DNA of 64,000 bases from Chelativorans sp. J32 (GTDB lineage Bacteria; Pseudomonadota; Alphaproteobacteria; Rhizobiales; Rhizobiaceae): assembly GCF_000518985.1 (NCBI RefSeq), contig NZ_JAEQ01000023.1, positions 172 to 64,171 on the forward strand, given 5' to 3'. The position numbers and the translations under genes are program-made. Shown piece by piece: positions 9,020 to 17,880 of this stretch (positions within the stretch are counted from its first letter, which is position 1; every line of letters begins with the position of its first letter). The notes under the pieces were generated by a model. The model was not told where the DNA came from, did no database searches, and worked only from the letters and a program-made list of their open reading frames with translations.

Positions 9020-9778
9020 ATGAACACGATCGTCGAAATGAAAAGCCTCAACAAGTTCTACGGCAGCCACCATGTCCTGAAGGACATCGATCTGACCGTC
9101 GCGCGCGGAGAGGTCGTCGTCATCATCGGGGCAAGCGGGTCGGGAAAGTCCACCCTGATCCGCTGCGTCAACGGTCTTGAGATGTACCAGAAGGGCAGCC
9201 TCATGGTCGACGGTTTCCACATGCCGGTGGAGGCGGACCGTCTGCTTGGCGGCGAGCGGGAGCTGGCGGCCATCCGGAAGGGCGTCGGAATGGTCTTCCA
9301 GCAGTTCAATCTTTTTCCGCACAAGACGGTGCTGGAGAACATCACCATCGCGCCGATGCGGGTGCGAAAGAAGTCGAAATCGGAAGCCGAGGCGACTGCG
9401 CTGACCCTGCTCGACCGCGTCGGTCTCAAGGCGCATGCCCACAAATATCCCGGGCAATTGTCGGGTGGCCAGCAGCAGCGAGTCGCCATTGCGCGCTCGC
9501 TGGCGATGGGGCCGCATCTGATGCTTTTCGACGAGCCCACCTCGGCGCTCGATCCGGAAATGATCGGCGAGGTTCTTGACGTCATGCGCGAGCTTGCTGC
9601 CGATGGTATGACGATGATGATCGTTACCCACGAAATGGGCTTTGCGCGCGAGGTCGCTGACCGGATCGTCTATATCGATCAGGGCTCGATCATGGAAATC
9701 GGCAAGCCCGACGAGTTCTTCGAGAATCCGAAGAACGAGCGCGCACGTTCTTTCCTCGCACGCGTGCTGAAACACTGA
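9020..9778 (+). CDS. amino acid ABC transporter ATP-binding protein (AapP/BztD-like)
   Basis: ATPase subunit of 252 residues. Walker A is GASGSGKST (about 37-45), the Q-loop lies in [14 protein letters not shown], the ABC signature is LSGGQQQR, Walker B with catalytic Glu is [14 protein letters not shown], and the switch His is in IVTHEMGFA. All catalytic elements are intact. It is the last gene of the transporter operon and is followed by a hairpin at 9841-9869. Confidence 0.96.
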   Translation: MNTIVEMKSLNKFYGSHHVLKDIDLTVARGEVVVIIGASGSGKSTLIRCVNGLEMYQKGSLMVDGFHMPVEADRLLGGERELAAIRKGVGMVFQQFNLFPHKTVLENITIAPMRVRKKSKSEAEATALTLLDRVGLKAHAHKYPGQLSGGQQQRVAIARSLAMGPHLMLFDEPTSALDPEMIGEVLDVMRELAADGMTMMIVTHEMGFAREVADRIVYIDQGSIMEIGKPDEFFENPKNERARSFLARVLKH

Positions 9779-9840
9779 GGACCCTGACGGCACTGCCCGC
9801 AGGTCACTTAACTTCTCGACGATTTTCTGAAAAATTTTGC

Positions 9841-9869
9841 GGCTGACAGCGGTAGCGCCGTTGTCAGCC
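9841..9869. terminator. bidirectional terminator between the ABC operon and the molybdenum hydroxylase operon
   Basis: A 12-bp stem with one G-U pair (9841-9852 with 9858-9869, arm GGCTGACAGCGG) lies between convergent genes. On the minus strand it is followed by GCAAAATTTTTC, a fair uridine tract; on the plus strand by GTTTG. Confidence 0.7.
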
Positions 9870-9919
9870 GTTTGATCCGAAGAGCGAGCGCACTCACAAC
9901 CGCTCGCCCGGCAAATGCC

Positions 9920-12223
9920 CTAGCCGGTCTGGCTCATCGCTGCCTTCACACGTTCCGGCCTGAAAGGCGTCTGCCGAAGCCGTACGCCAACGGCATCATA
10001 GACCGCATTGCTGATCACCGCCGCCGTTGGGCACGTCGATGGTTCGCCGCCCCCATAGGAAGGATATTCCGGCCGGTTGTTCACGAAGACCATGTCGATC
10101 TGATCCGGGATCTCCTCGAAGCGGAGGATCGGATAGCCTTCCCAATCGAGGCTGGTGACGCGCGAAGTGTCGAACGTCACCTCCTCGTGAAGCGTGCGGC
10201 TGATAGACTGGATTATGTTTCCTTCGATCTGATTGCGCAGGCCGTCGGGATTGACCACAAGACCGCAGTCATGCGCCACCACCACGCGCTTGACGCGGAT
10301 TTCTCCGCTTTCGCGGTCGACGGTGACCTCTGCGATCGTGGCAACGCGGACGTCGTCGCGATTGACCCAGGCGATACCGCGGCCTGTGGCCATCTTGCCG
10401 TCCTGCTGAGGCGCCGGCGAGGGTCGGCTTTCCCAGCCATAAGCTTCCGCCGCCGCCCGCAACACGTCGATCGCGCGTTGATCGTTCAGATATTTGAGGC
10501 GGAAGGTGAGGGGGTCCTGCTTCGCCTCGGCGGCAAGCTCGTCGATGAACGCTTCCATGGCGTAGGTCGTCTCGAACTGGGCTGGTGATCGCAGCCATGC
10601 CGTCAGCAGACCCACACGCCCCATGCCGTGGCACGCGACATCGGCATTGTCGAAATTATACGCATAGGTGATCGAGGCGTTGCCGGTCCCTTCCCCACCG
10701 ATTTCAGGGAGCCCGGCAAGTTCCACCGCCACAAGGCGCGTGTCGCCGGTCGTCGGCACCCACATGTGATGGCGCCAGGCGACGACATTGCCATTCTCAT
10801 CCAGCGCCCCGGTGAGATCCTGGACGATTGGCGGCCCCTTCGGTTCCCAGCCATGCTCGTCCCACCGCATCCACTGCACACGCACCGGTCGCCCTACTGC
10901 CTGCGAAAGAAGCGCCGCATCCGGGATGACGTGCTCCAGTCCATTTCGGCCATAGGCACCCGACGCTTCATGCCAGATGACCTCGATCCGGTCTTCCGGC
11001 AGGCCCAACATCTTGGCCATATCCGCCCGCATCTGATGCGGCATTTGCGTGCCGGCCCAGAATGTAGCGCCGTCCGGACGCACATCGGCAATCGCGCAGG
11101 ACGGACCGATGCTGCCATGCATCTGGAAAGGCGTCTGGTAGGTGGCCTGGATCGTCTTGGCCGCGAATGGCAGGGCCATGTCCACGGAGCCCTTGGCAGC
11201 CACGGATTCGTTGGTTCCGGTGGTCTTGCGCAGCGTATCCCAGATCTCGTCCTGCTGCGGCAGGCCCGTCCACTCGCCCCATTTCGCCTGGGCGCTCTGC
11301 GGCCCTTCCGGATGGAGTGTCGATCCCAACTTCTCGGCTGCCTGGATGGCAGCCCATTCCGTCTCGGCGACCACCCCGAGGAAATTGCCACGGCGGACCA
11401 CCTGCACAAATCCGGGAATATCCTTCAGGCCGCTTTCGTCGACGCTGACAAGCTCCGCCCCCACCCCATATGGCCGCACGACCCGACCATGAATCATGCC
11501 GTCGATCTTGACGTCCTGGATATAGGTGAACTGCCCCGTTACCTTGCCGGGAATGTCCTTACGGCGGACGGACTGGCCGATCACCGCATAGGTGGAGGGA
11601 TCCTTCACGGGCGCCTTGGGCGCGACCTGAAGACCAAACCCAGTGCCGGAAGCCTCGATGTCGATATCCAGCTGCTTGCCGGCGACGAGTTCGCCGAAAC
11701 TGATGGTGTTTGCCGGCGCGCCTATGACGCTCACGGTTCCCTCGCGCGCAACGAGCTGCTGTGCCGGCAGCTTGAAGTGCTCTGCCGCCATGTCCAGCAG
11801 GGCCTGCCGGGCGGCGGCTGCGGCGTTGCGGATCTGCGGGCCGGCATAACGCACGCTCATGCTGCCGTATGTCGGCCCCTGATCAACGGTTTTGGAGGTG
11901 GTGCCCATCACGACCTCAAGCCGATCGACAGGAAACTCCAGCTCCTCGGCAGCGATCTGCGCCAGTGCGGTTTCCACGCCGGTCCCGGTCTCGACTTTGC
12001 CGGTGAAGAGCGTGGCCGTGTTGTCAGGGTTGATGGCAAGCCAAGCGGAAAGCTTGCTTGAGGCAGGTGAGGCGACCGAGACCCCGTCCCCACCCGCGGC
12101 GGCGAAGGCCATCCTCGGGTCGACTATCGTGAAGGCCACGACGAGGCCTGCCGAGCCCTTGAGGAAATTGCGCCGGCTAAGCGACGACTTGGACGCGTGC
12201 AGATCCTGCGGCTGTGTGTTCAT
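9920..12223 (-). CDS. xanthine dehydrogenase-family molybdopterin-binding subunit (IorB-like)
   Basis: Large subunit of a molybdenum hydroxylase, 767 residues from the ATG at 12223, which overlaps the stop of the small-subunit gene by ATGA. A twin-arginine signal is present (SLSRRNFLKG, about residues 13-22), so the complex is exported folded to the periplasm together with its small partner. The aldehyde oxidase/xanthine dehydrogenase a/b hammerhead and molybdopterin-binding domains are recognisable, with RRKDIPGKVTGQFTYIQDV and, near the C-terminus, VAHDCGLVVNPDGLRNQIEG and EYPSYGGGEPSTCPTAAVIS. Related enzymes hydroxylate aromatic N-heterocycles such as isoquinoline or oxidise aldehydes. 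No FAD subunit, cytochrome or XdhC/MocA maturation gene is adjacent. Confidence 0.9.
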   Translation of the reverse strand: MNTQPQDLHASKSSLSRRNFLKGSAGLVVAFTIVDPRMAFAAAGGDGVSVASPASSKLSAWLAINPDNTATLFTGKVETGTGVETALAQIAAEELEFPVDRLEVVMGTTSKTVDQGPTYGSMSVRYAGPQIRNAAAAARQALLDMAAEHFKLPAQQLVAREGTVSVIGAPANTISFGELVAGKQLDIDIEASGTGFGLQVAPKAPVKDPSTYAVIGQSVRRKDIPGKVTGQFTYIQDVKIDGMIHGRVVRPYGVGAELVSVDESGLKDIPGFVQVVRRGNFLGVVAETEWAAIQAAEKLGSTLHPEGPQSAQAKWGEWTGLPQQDEIWDTLRKTTGTNESVAAKGSVDMALPFAAKTIQATYQTPFQMHGSIGPSCAIADVRPDGATFWAGTQMPHQMRADMAKMLGLPEDRIEVIWHEASGAYGRNGLEHVIPDAALLSQAVGRPVRVQWMRWDEHGWEPKGPPIVQDLTGALDENGNVVAWRHHMWVPTTGDTRLVAVELAGLPEIGGEGTGNASITYAYNFDNADVACHGMGRVGLLTAWLRSPAQFETTYAMEAFIDELAAEAKQDPLTFRLKYLNDQRAIDVLRAAAEAYGWESRPSPAPQQDGKMATGRGIAWVNRDDVRVATIAEVTVDRESGEIRVKRVVVAHDCGLVVNPDGLRNQIEGNIIQSISRTLHEEVTFDTSRVTSLDWEGYPILRFEEIPDQIDMVFVNNRPEYPSYGGGEPSTCPTAAVISNAVYDAVGVRLRQTPFRPERVKAAMSQTG

Positions 12224-12690
12224 CCCTGACCTCCCTTGGCAGCGCGCTCGACCGCGCGCACGATGCGCATATGCGTGCCGCAACGGCAAAGATTCTCGTT
12301 CAGCGCCTGCTTGATATCATCGCGGCTGGGATCGGGATTTTCGTTAAGGAACGCCTTGGCCGTCATGATCATCCCGTTGATGCAGTAACCGCACTGCGCC
12401 GCCTGTTCGTCGATAAAAGCCTGCTGCAAGGGATGCGGCGAATCGATTGTGCCGAGCCCCTCCAAGGTAACGATCTTGTTGCCCTGAACGGCGGAAACCG
12501 GCGTTACGCAGGACCGTGTCGCCGCACCATCGATGATCACCGTGCAGGCGCCGCACTGCCCAAGTCCGCAGCCGAATTTTGGACCGTGGAGGCCAAGGTC
12601 GTTCCGCAACGCATAAAGCAACATGCTGTCGGGGTCGGCCTGGACCGTGTGGTCCTGGCCGTTGACGTTGAGAGTAATCGAATCTGCCAT
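12220..12690 (-). CDS. 2Fe-2S subunit of the molybdenum hydroxylase (IorA-like)
   Basis: Small iron-sulfur subunit, 156 residues from the ATG at 12690 (preceded by GGAGGACTTC). It carries two [2Fe-2S] domains: a plant-ferredoxin-like one with CGLGQCGACTV and a following Cys, and the helical one with QCGYCINGM and NLCRCGTH. It transfers electrons from the molybdenum site of its partner, encoded immediately downstream with overlapping stop and start. Lacking its own Tat signal, it presumably travels with the large subunit. Confidence 0.93.
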   Translation of the reverse strand: MADSITLNVNGQDHTVQADPDSMLLYALRNDLGLHGPKFGCGLGQCGACTVIIDGAATRSCVTPVSAVQGNKIVTLEGLGTIDSPHPLQQAFIDEQAAQCGYCINGMIMTAKAFLNENPDPSRDDIKQALNENLCRCGTHMRIVRAVERAAKGGQG

Positions 12691-12937
12691 GAAGTCCTCC
12701 TTGCCTCGAATCGCAGAAGGCCGCGATACTGGGTGTTCGTGCAACGCACGGAGAGGACGGAAAGGCTACTGCCCGTTGCGCGGCAGCGTCAACCTTACGG
12801 CTGATCAACGAAAAATGATTTGGCGAGCTCTGCCATGCCCACCACCGATTCCTTTCGGTGTTCGGCCAGGGTTGCAGGCCTTCTCAGACCGTGACACCCA
12901 CGGGAAATACTCTTCCGAGAAAGACGGTTGAAAATAA

Positions 12938-12967
12938 GGGGGTGGCGAGAGAGATCACACCACCCCC
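12938..12967 (-). terminator. intrinsic terminator of the phytase-like gene
   Basis: Eight-bp GC stem (12938-12945 GGGGGTGG with 12960-12967) followed on the minus strand by TTATTTTC, ten bases past the stop codon of the upstream minus-strand gene. Confidence 0.75.
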
Positions 12968-12976
12968 GTCCCCCGC

Positions 12977-15178
12977 CTAATTCACTGCGTCCAGCCGGCC
13001 GAGACGGACGAAGATCGTCTCACCCGAGGAATCGTCCACACCGTCATTGTCCGTGACGAAGTAAGCTTCGCCGGCAGCGTCGATGGTGAAGCCTTCCACC
13101 TTGTCCACCACATAACCGTTGGTGGCGGACTGAATGTCATTGATCAGGTCTCGGACAAGCGTCTTTTCCACCACCGGAAGCTCCGCATCGAGAGCTGCGG
13201 GCCGGAAGGAGTCCAGAGCGACCTTGTAGAGCCGCTTGTTCTTAGCCGCCGTCCCGATCAGATTGTCACGTTCGATGATGTAGAGCGCATTGTCATGGAA
13301 GGTGATCTCGGAAAGCCCCACCCAGCCCTGTTCCGTGGGATCGAGCGGGTAACGTACGGCTGACCATTCCTCGCTCTCCGGTTTATAGGCGAGAAGCTTC
13401 ACCTGACCTTTGGGATCGTCCTTCCACTCGCGCTGGACTGCCATGACCAGCATGCGGTCCTCACCCGCGCCGACAATGGTGATGCCCTCGAACCCGTAGC
13501 GCTGCTCGTTCGCCAGCAGCTCAGCAGGCAGGCCGATCTCCTCGTCGATCACGCCCTCGGCGTCCACATGGTAGAGGGCATGAGGGATCAGGTTGCGGCT
13601 ATCGCCTTCGGAGGCGAGCCAGAAGCCGCCTTCCCCGTCAGCAACCAATCCCTCGATATCCAGCTTCTGAGCTGGTGCATCGCCCCGTTTGACGACGATC
13701 TTGCGCGTGATCTCGGCGGGTGTCTTGGCTGCATCGATCGCGAAGATCGCCGGCTCGGCCTCATAGAACGAATCGGACGCGGCGAAGAGATGGCCTGCCT
13801 GCGCAGGGTCGGCCGCGAGTGCGGAGAGAGCGCCCCAGCCGATGGGCTTGCCCTCCTGCATGACCGACCTGATCATCGGATAGGCAGGCGCGCCTTCGCC
13901 GAGCTCATAGACCATGACATGCGAGCGAGCGCCGCCATCTTCCACCAGATCCGTCTCATTGGCGGTCACCAGGAGATTGCGCTGGGGAATGGCGAGGACA
14001 CCTTCCGGACCGATGCCGGACGGCAGGACCTGCACGAATTCGGGTTCAGCACCGGTATCGCGGTAGACGGCGACCAGCGAGGAGCGCTCCTCGGCCACGA
14101 AGAAATAGCGCTGGTCGCCATAAGCGGCGGCTTCCATGCCTTCGGGCTCCACGCCCTTGGAATCGGAGCGGCCATCCGGATAATGGCCGACGAGAGCTGC
14201 CTGACGATCGAGATCGGCGCCGGAATCGTATAGCACCTCGCCCGTCTTGGAGAAGATGGTGAAGCTGCGCGAGCCGCCCTCGTAATCACCCTCATTGGCG
14301 ACAACCAGGCGATCATTGTCGAGCCACTTCACAGCATCGGGCTCGCGAAGCAGGTTTTCCGCCTTCTGGTCGAAGCGGAGCGCGCCATCATCGAGCGTAT
14401 CGATGTTCTCGATGCTCACGCTGCCGGCGGAGAAATGGCCGGTCACCTCGCCGCTCTCGGCGGAGACGATGGCGATATGGTTGTTCTCCTGCAGCGTGAC
14501 GGCGATCTCACCCGCATCGTTGAAGGCCACGAATTCAGGCTCCGGATCCTCCGGGGCCACTTCGGCGAGACCTGTCAGCGCCACTGTCTTGGCGCTGCCG
14601 CAATCCGGCGCGCCGTCCACGAGCGAGAAGATCTGCAGCGCGCCCGCAGGCATCTGCGGGATGACGCCGTCGTTCACATCCTCATCGCGCTCGTTCTCAA
14701 TGGCGACTGCGAGGAAACGCTTGTCCTTGCTGATGGCGACGGAATCCGGCTGGCCGGCGAGATCGCAGGAGGCTTCCGCAGTTTTCTGCGCGATATCGAC
14801 CAGAAGCAGGTTGCCGGACGGATTCGCCTTGCTTTCGGAGGTGTTCACCCCGGCAATGGCCTTGCCGCCAACCACCGTGACGGATGTGGGCTCGCCCTCC
14901 ACCTTGATGATGCCGCCGGCCTTTGGCGCCTTCGGATCGGTGATATCCACGAACCCGATCGCACCCAGCGGGCTGTCGGAATAGATGAGCGTGTTGCCAT
15001 CCTCGCTCGCCGTGATGATCTCGGACGATGTGGTGCTTGCCGGATCGGCATCAGCCGGCAGGTTCTCGGCCACCGCGAACGTGGCGACCCGGTTGAAAGC
15101 CTGTTCCGCGAAGGCAGGCATTGCGGTTGAAAGCGAAAGTGTTGCGGCAAGCGTGTAAAGCAGTGAAGGACGGCCCAT
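12977..15178 (-). CDS. secreted phytase-like beta-propeller protein
   Basis: Exported protein of 733 residues. The ATG at 15178 is preferred because GAGGGAG lies 6 nt upstream and it gives a clean signal peptide ending MPAFA-EQAF. The N-terminal half has WD/YVTN-propeller-like repeats (GNTLIYSDSPLGAIGFVDI, PDSVAISKDKRFLAVAIE), the middle has VEPEGMEAAAY, and the C-terminal part matches the 'esterase-like activity of phytase' family, with DIEGLVADGEGGFWLASEGD and FTIDAAGEAYFVTDNDGVDD. Acidic loops suggest Ca2+ binding. Some members are phosphatases or esterases; others have no known activity. It is a single-gene unit with its own terminator. Substrate unknown. Confidence 0.8.
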   Translation of the reverse strand: MGRPSLLYTLAATLSLSTAMPAFAEQAFNRVATFAVAENLPADADPASTTSSEIITASEDGNTLIYSDSPLGAIGFVDITDPKAPKAGGIIKVEGEPTSVTVVGGKAIAGVNTSESKANPSGNLLLVDIAQKTAEASCDLAGQPDSVAISKDKRFLAVAIENERDEDVNDGVIPQMPAGALQIFSLVDGAPDCGSAKTVALTGLAEVAPEDPEPEFVAFNDAGEIAVTLQENNHIAIVSAESGEVTGHFSAGSVSIENIDTLDDGALRFDQKAENLLREPDAVKWLDNDRLVVANEGDYEGGSRSFTIFSKTGEVLYDSGADLDRQAALVGHYPDGRSDSKGVEPEGMEAAAYGDQRYFFVAEERSSLVAVYRDTGAEPEFVQVLPSGIGPEGVLAIPQRNLLVTANETDLVEDGGARSHVMVYELGEGAPAYPMIRSVMQEGKPIGWGALSALAADPAQAGHLFAASDSFYEAEPAIFAIDAAKTPAEITRKIVVKRGDAPAQKLDIEGLVADGEGGFWLASEGDSRNLIPHALYHVDAEGVIDEEIGLPAELLANEQRYGFEGITIVGAGEDRMLVMAVQREWKDDPKGQVKLLAYKPESEEWSAVRYPLDPTEQGWVGLSEITFHDNALYIIERDNLIGTAAKNKRLYKVALDSFRPAALDAELPVVEKTLVRDLINDIQSATNGYVVDKVEGFTIDAAGEAYFVTDNDGVDDSSGETIFVRLGRLDAVN

Positions 15179-15359
15179 CCCCATCTCCCTCAATCAATTG
15201 GAAACAGCGCTTATTGGAAGAGGAGGATTGCAGGCTCGTGACGGGACAATGACAGTCCGATGACGCTCTCGGACCAATTCGGATGAATAGTTTTCTTGCC
15301 TCGGCTAGTGAATGCAACTATATAAACGGCATTCCCATACATTGGTGGTAGTAGCCACC

Positions 15360-15380
15360 GCCCGCTCTAGGGAAGCGGGC
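15360..15380 (+). promoter_or_regulatory. 5' leader hairpin upstream of trcR
   Basis: A 7-bp inverted repeat, GCCCGCT with AGCGGGC around a 7-nt loop, ends 19 bp before the trcR start codon, just upstream of its AGGA ribosome site. It may affect translation or be incidental. Confidence 0.35.
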
Positions 15381-15399
15381 GAACACAGGATATTTTGCG

Positions 15400-16092
15400 A
15401 TGGTCAACACGCTTCTCATGCCGAAGGCAACTGCCGTCTGGCTGGTGGACAACACGGCGCTTTCCTTCGACCAGATCGCCGAGTTCTGCAAACTCCACCC
15501 GCTGGAGGTAAGCGCGATTGCGGATGGCGACGCGGCGCAGGGCATCAAGGGCATGGACCCGGTGATCACCGGTCAGCTCACGCGCGAGGAAATCGCCCGC
15601 GGCGAAGCCGACCCCAATTATCGCCTCAAGCTTTCGGAGCCCAAAGTTCGCGTGCCCGAAACCAAGCGCAAGGGCCCGCGCTACACCCCGCTCTCCAAGC
15701 GGCAGGATCGGCCGAATGCCATCCTCTGGCTGGTGCGCAACCATCCGGAGCTGAAGGACGCACAGATTTCGAGGCTGGTTGGCACCACCAAGTCGACCAT
15801 CGAGCAGATCCGCAATCGGACGCACTGGAATTCGGCCAATCTCGTGCCGATGGATCCGGTGACGCTGGGACTATGCTCCCAGATCGATCTCGACATGGAG
15901 GTTAGCCGCGCGGCCCGTCACGCACCTCCGCCGTCGCCTGCCGGCGACACGCTCCTTCCTGCGACCGAAACGGAGAAGATGGCGGTCGACGACGCTCAAC
16001 GGGAAGAGCCGGAAGAGAAGGAACTCGACGCGGATGCCGTTTTCGCCAAGCTTTCCTCCCTTCGCTCGCGACGCGACGAGGACGAGGAATAA
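15400..16092 (+). CDS. trcR: cell-cycle transcriptional regulator TrcR (DUF1013)
   Basis: Conserved alphaproteobacterial protein of 230 residues. The DUF1013 core runs from MPKATAVWLVDNTALSFDQIAEFC through DPVTLGLCSQIDLDMEV and contains helix-turn-helix-like segments (LSFDQIAEFCKLHPLEV; DAQISRLVGTTKSTIEQIRN). Members are reported as nucleoid- or DNA-associated regulators linked to cell-cycle genes in Rhodobacterales and rhizobia. The C-terminal 60 residues are acidic, low complexity and probably disordered. It stands alone on the plus strand. Confidence 0.9.
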   Translation: MVNTLLMPKATAVWLVDNTALSFDQIAEFCKLHPLEVSAIADGDAAQGIKGMDPVITGQLTREEIARGEADPNYRLKLSEPKVRVPETKRKGPRYTPLSKRQDRPNAILWLVRNHPELKDAQISRLVGTTKSTIEQIRNRTHWNSANLVPMDPVTLGLCSQIDLDMEVSRAARHAPPPSPAGDTLLPATETEKMAVDDAQREEPEEKELDADAVFAKLSSLRSRRDEDEE

Positions 16093-16098
16093 CCGCGT

Positions 16099-16539
16099 TC
16101 AGCCGCAATAGCTGATGCGCTGGCCGCCGTCATAGGCTCTGGCCAGCGCCTGCTCCAGCAAGCTTTCCGCCACCGGCAAGCCCTGCTCGGTGGCGACGTC
16201 CGCAAGCACCCGGCCGAAATATTTATCGCCGCTGACATTGCGGATTTGGACCACCGTTCCGCCGATCAGCGCTTCCAGCTTATCGCGCGCGTTTCGCGCC
16301 GCAGCTTTCTCCACGCCGCATCTGCTCCTCATTTCCGGCGCATCCACGCCTTGGATCCGCACGCTTACTGTAATTTTCTGCCCTGGCCACACATGGGCAT
16401 CCGCCACGAAAGTATCGCCGTCGATGACACGTACGACCTCCGCCGCGACTGGGCCAAGAATCGTTTCCCCGGCGAGAAGCGGCGCCGTGTAGAGGCCAAG
16501 GACGGCAGGAATGACAACGGATAGGGAGCGGGTCGGCAT
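16099..16539 (-). CDS. secreted thermonuclease-family (SNase-like) protein
   Basis: Staphylococcal-nuclease-fold protein of 146 residues from the ATG at 16539, which gives a short signal peptide ending near LLAGET. The active-site set is complete: Asp in VIDGDTF, Arg in VRIQGVDAPE with Glu in APEM, and the second Arg in YFGRVLADV. It probably acts as an exported nuclease, although many bacterial members have no assigned substrate. It is convergent with trcR, with only 6 bp between the two stop codons, and lies downstream of the DUF1674 gene. Confidence 0.85.
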   Translation of the reverse strand: MPTRSLSVVIPAVLGLYTAPLLAGETILGPVAAEVVRVIDGDTFVADAHVWPGQKITVSVRIQGVDAPEMRSRCGVEKAAARNARDKLEALIGGTVVQIRNVSGDKYFGRVLADVATEQGLPVAESLLEQALARAYDGGQRISYCG

Positions 16540-16606
16540 GAATAGGATATTATTCCTATAGCCGGCAGGACACAAGACCGGAGCGGGTTCCTCCACATCC
16601 CCCGCC

Positions 16607-16825
16607 TCAAAAGTCGCTGGCGATGCCTTTCACTTCCCAATCGCCGTAGCGCGCAGGATCCGGCCCCTTGCGGCCGCCGATCTCGCGTGGTGCTTTCGCC
16701 TGCTCCTCCTCATAGCGTTTCCGCCGTTCCTCGGCCTCCTGTAAAGCCCGCTGCGCGGCGGGTGGCAGGCTGGCGGGATCACGGGCAGGCGCGACTTCCT
16801 GCTTCGCCTCTTCTGGCACGGTCAT
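16607..16825 (-). CDS. DUF1674 protein (succinate dehydrogenase assembly factor 4 family)
   Basis: A 72-residue protein whose last 23 residues (GGRKGPDPARYGDW and EVKGIASDF) are the diagnostic DUF1674/SDHAF4 signature. In mitochondria SDHAF4 binds flavinated SdhA and aids complex II assembly; the bacterial role is inferred from homology. The N-terminal part is charged and probably disordered. The ATG at 16825 is used since upstream codons do not resemble the family. No sdh genes are nearby. Confidence 0.85.
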   Translation of the reverse strand: MTVPEEAKQEVAPARDPASLPPAAQRALQEAEERRKRYEEEQAKAPREIGGRKGPDPARYGDWEVKGIASDF

Positions 16826-16938
16826 GTCCTTTCTCGGGCTGCGGCCGTTTTGTTGAATATGCAAGGTTTCGTTCCCATCATATAGGCAACGGGCCGCTCG
16901 ATCAGTAGCGGCGATTCGCGGAGTTACGGAGTCCTCGG

Positions 16939-17880
16939 ATGAACATGATTCGCACGGCGATGCTTCTGGCGTTCATGACGGCGCTGTTCATGGCCGTCGG
17001 TTATCTCATCGGCGGCAGCGGCGGCATGATGATCGCGTTCTTCATTGCCGCGGCCATGAACCTGTTCAGTTACTGGAATGCCGACAAGATGGTGCTGAGA
17101 ATGCACCACGCGGTGGAAGTGGACGAAAGAACCGCACCGGAATACTACCGCATTGTGCGGGATCTCGCGCAGAGAGCGGGGCTGCCATTGCCGCGCGTCT
17201 ACATTATCGACAACCCGCAGCCGAACGCGTTTGCCACGGGACGCAATCCGCAGAATGCGGCCGTTGCCGCCACGACTGGCCTGCTTCACAGCCTGACGCC
17301 ACAAGAAGTGGCCGGCGTGATGGCGCATGAATTGGCCCATGTGCAAAACCGCGACACGCTGACCATGACCATCACGGCCACGCTCGCGGGTGCCATCTCC
17401 ATGCTGGGCAATTTCGCCTTTTTCTTCGGCGGTAACCGCGACAACAACAATCCGCTCGGCTTTATCGGGGTCCTCATCGCGATGATCGTAGCCCCGCTTG
17501 CGGCGATGATCGTGCAGATGGCGATCAGCCGCACGCGCGAATACGCCGCCGATCGCCGGGGTGCCGAAATCTGCGGACAGCCGCTCTGGCTCGCCTCGGC
17601 CCTTGCCAAGATCTCCCGCGCAGCCCACAGGATCGTCAATACCGATGCGGAACGCAACCCGGCGACCGCTCCTCTCTTCATCATCAATCCATTATCAGGG
17701 CAGCGCATGGACAATCTCTTTTCAACGCACCCGAATACCGAGAACCGCATCGAGGCGCTCCAAGCCATGGCGCACGAGTTCGGCGGCCAGGCTCCTGCTT
17801 CGTTTCAGGAGGAGGATCCCGGTGCGGACGGACCCTGGGGCCGTGCGGCGGATCGTCGGGGCCGAGGCCCATGGTCGTGA
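16939..17880 (+). CDS. htpX: protease HtpX
   Basis: Integral-membrane zinc metalloprotease (M48) that degrades misfolded membrane proteins. At 313 residues it has two N-terminal membrane helices (about 5-22 and 28-48), the HELAH zinc motif in [13 protein letters not shown] (about residue 133), two more hydrophobic segments near 150-200 and the downstream zinc-ligand Glu in [13 protein letters not shown]. The C-terminal tail is Gly/Arg-rich. Its last 10 bases overlap the start of the RNA methyltransferase gene, so the two are probably co-translated. Confidence 0.95.
   Translation: MNMIRTAMLLAFMTALFMAVGYLIGGSGGMMIAFFIAAAMNLFSYWNADKMVLRMHHAVEVDERTAPEYYRIVRDLAQRAGLPLPRVYIIDNPQPNAFATGRNPQNAAVAATTGLLHSLTPQEVAGVMAHELAHVQNRDTLTMTITATLAGAISMLGNFAFFFGGNRDNNNPLGFIGVLIAMIVAPLAAMIVQMAISRTREYAADRRGAEICGQPLWLASALAKISRAAHRIVNTDAERNPATAPLFIINPLSGQRMDNLFSTHPNTENRIEALQAMAHEFGGQAPASFQEEDPGADGPWGRAADRRGRGPWS

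Noticed and set aside
10628-12061. Long plus-strand open frame (477 codons) antisense to the molybdenum hydroxylase large subunit
   Set aside because: It mirrors the codon structure of the real gene in high-GC DNA, has no recognisable domain and no ribosome site.
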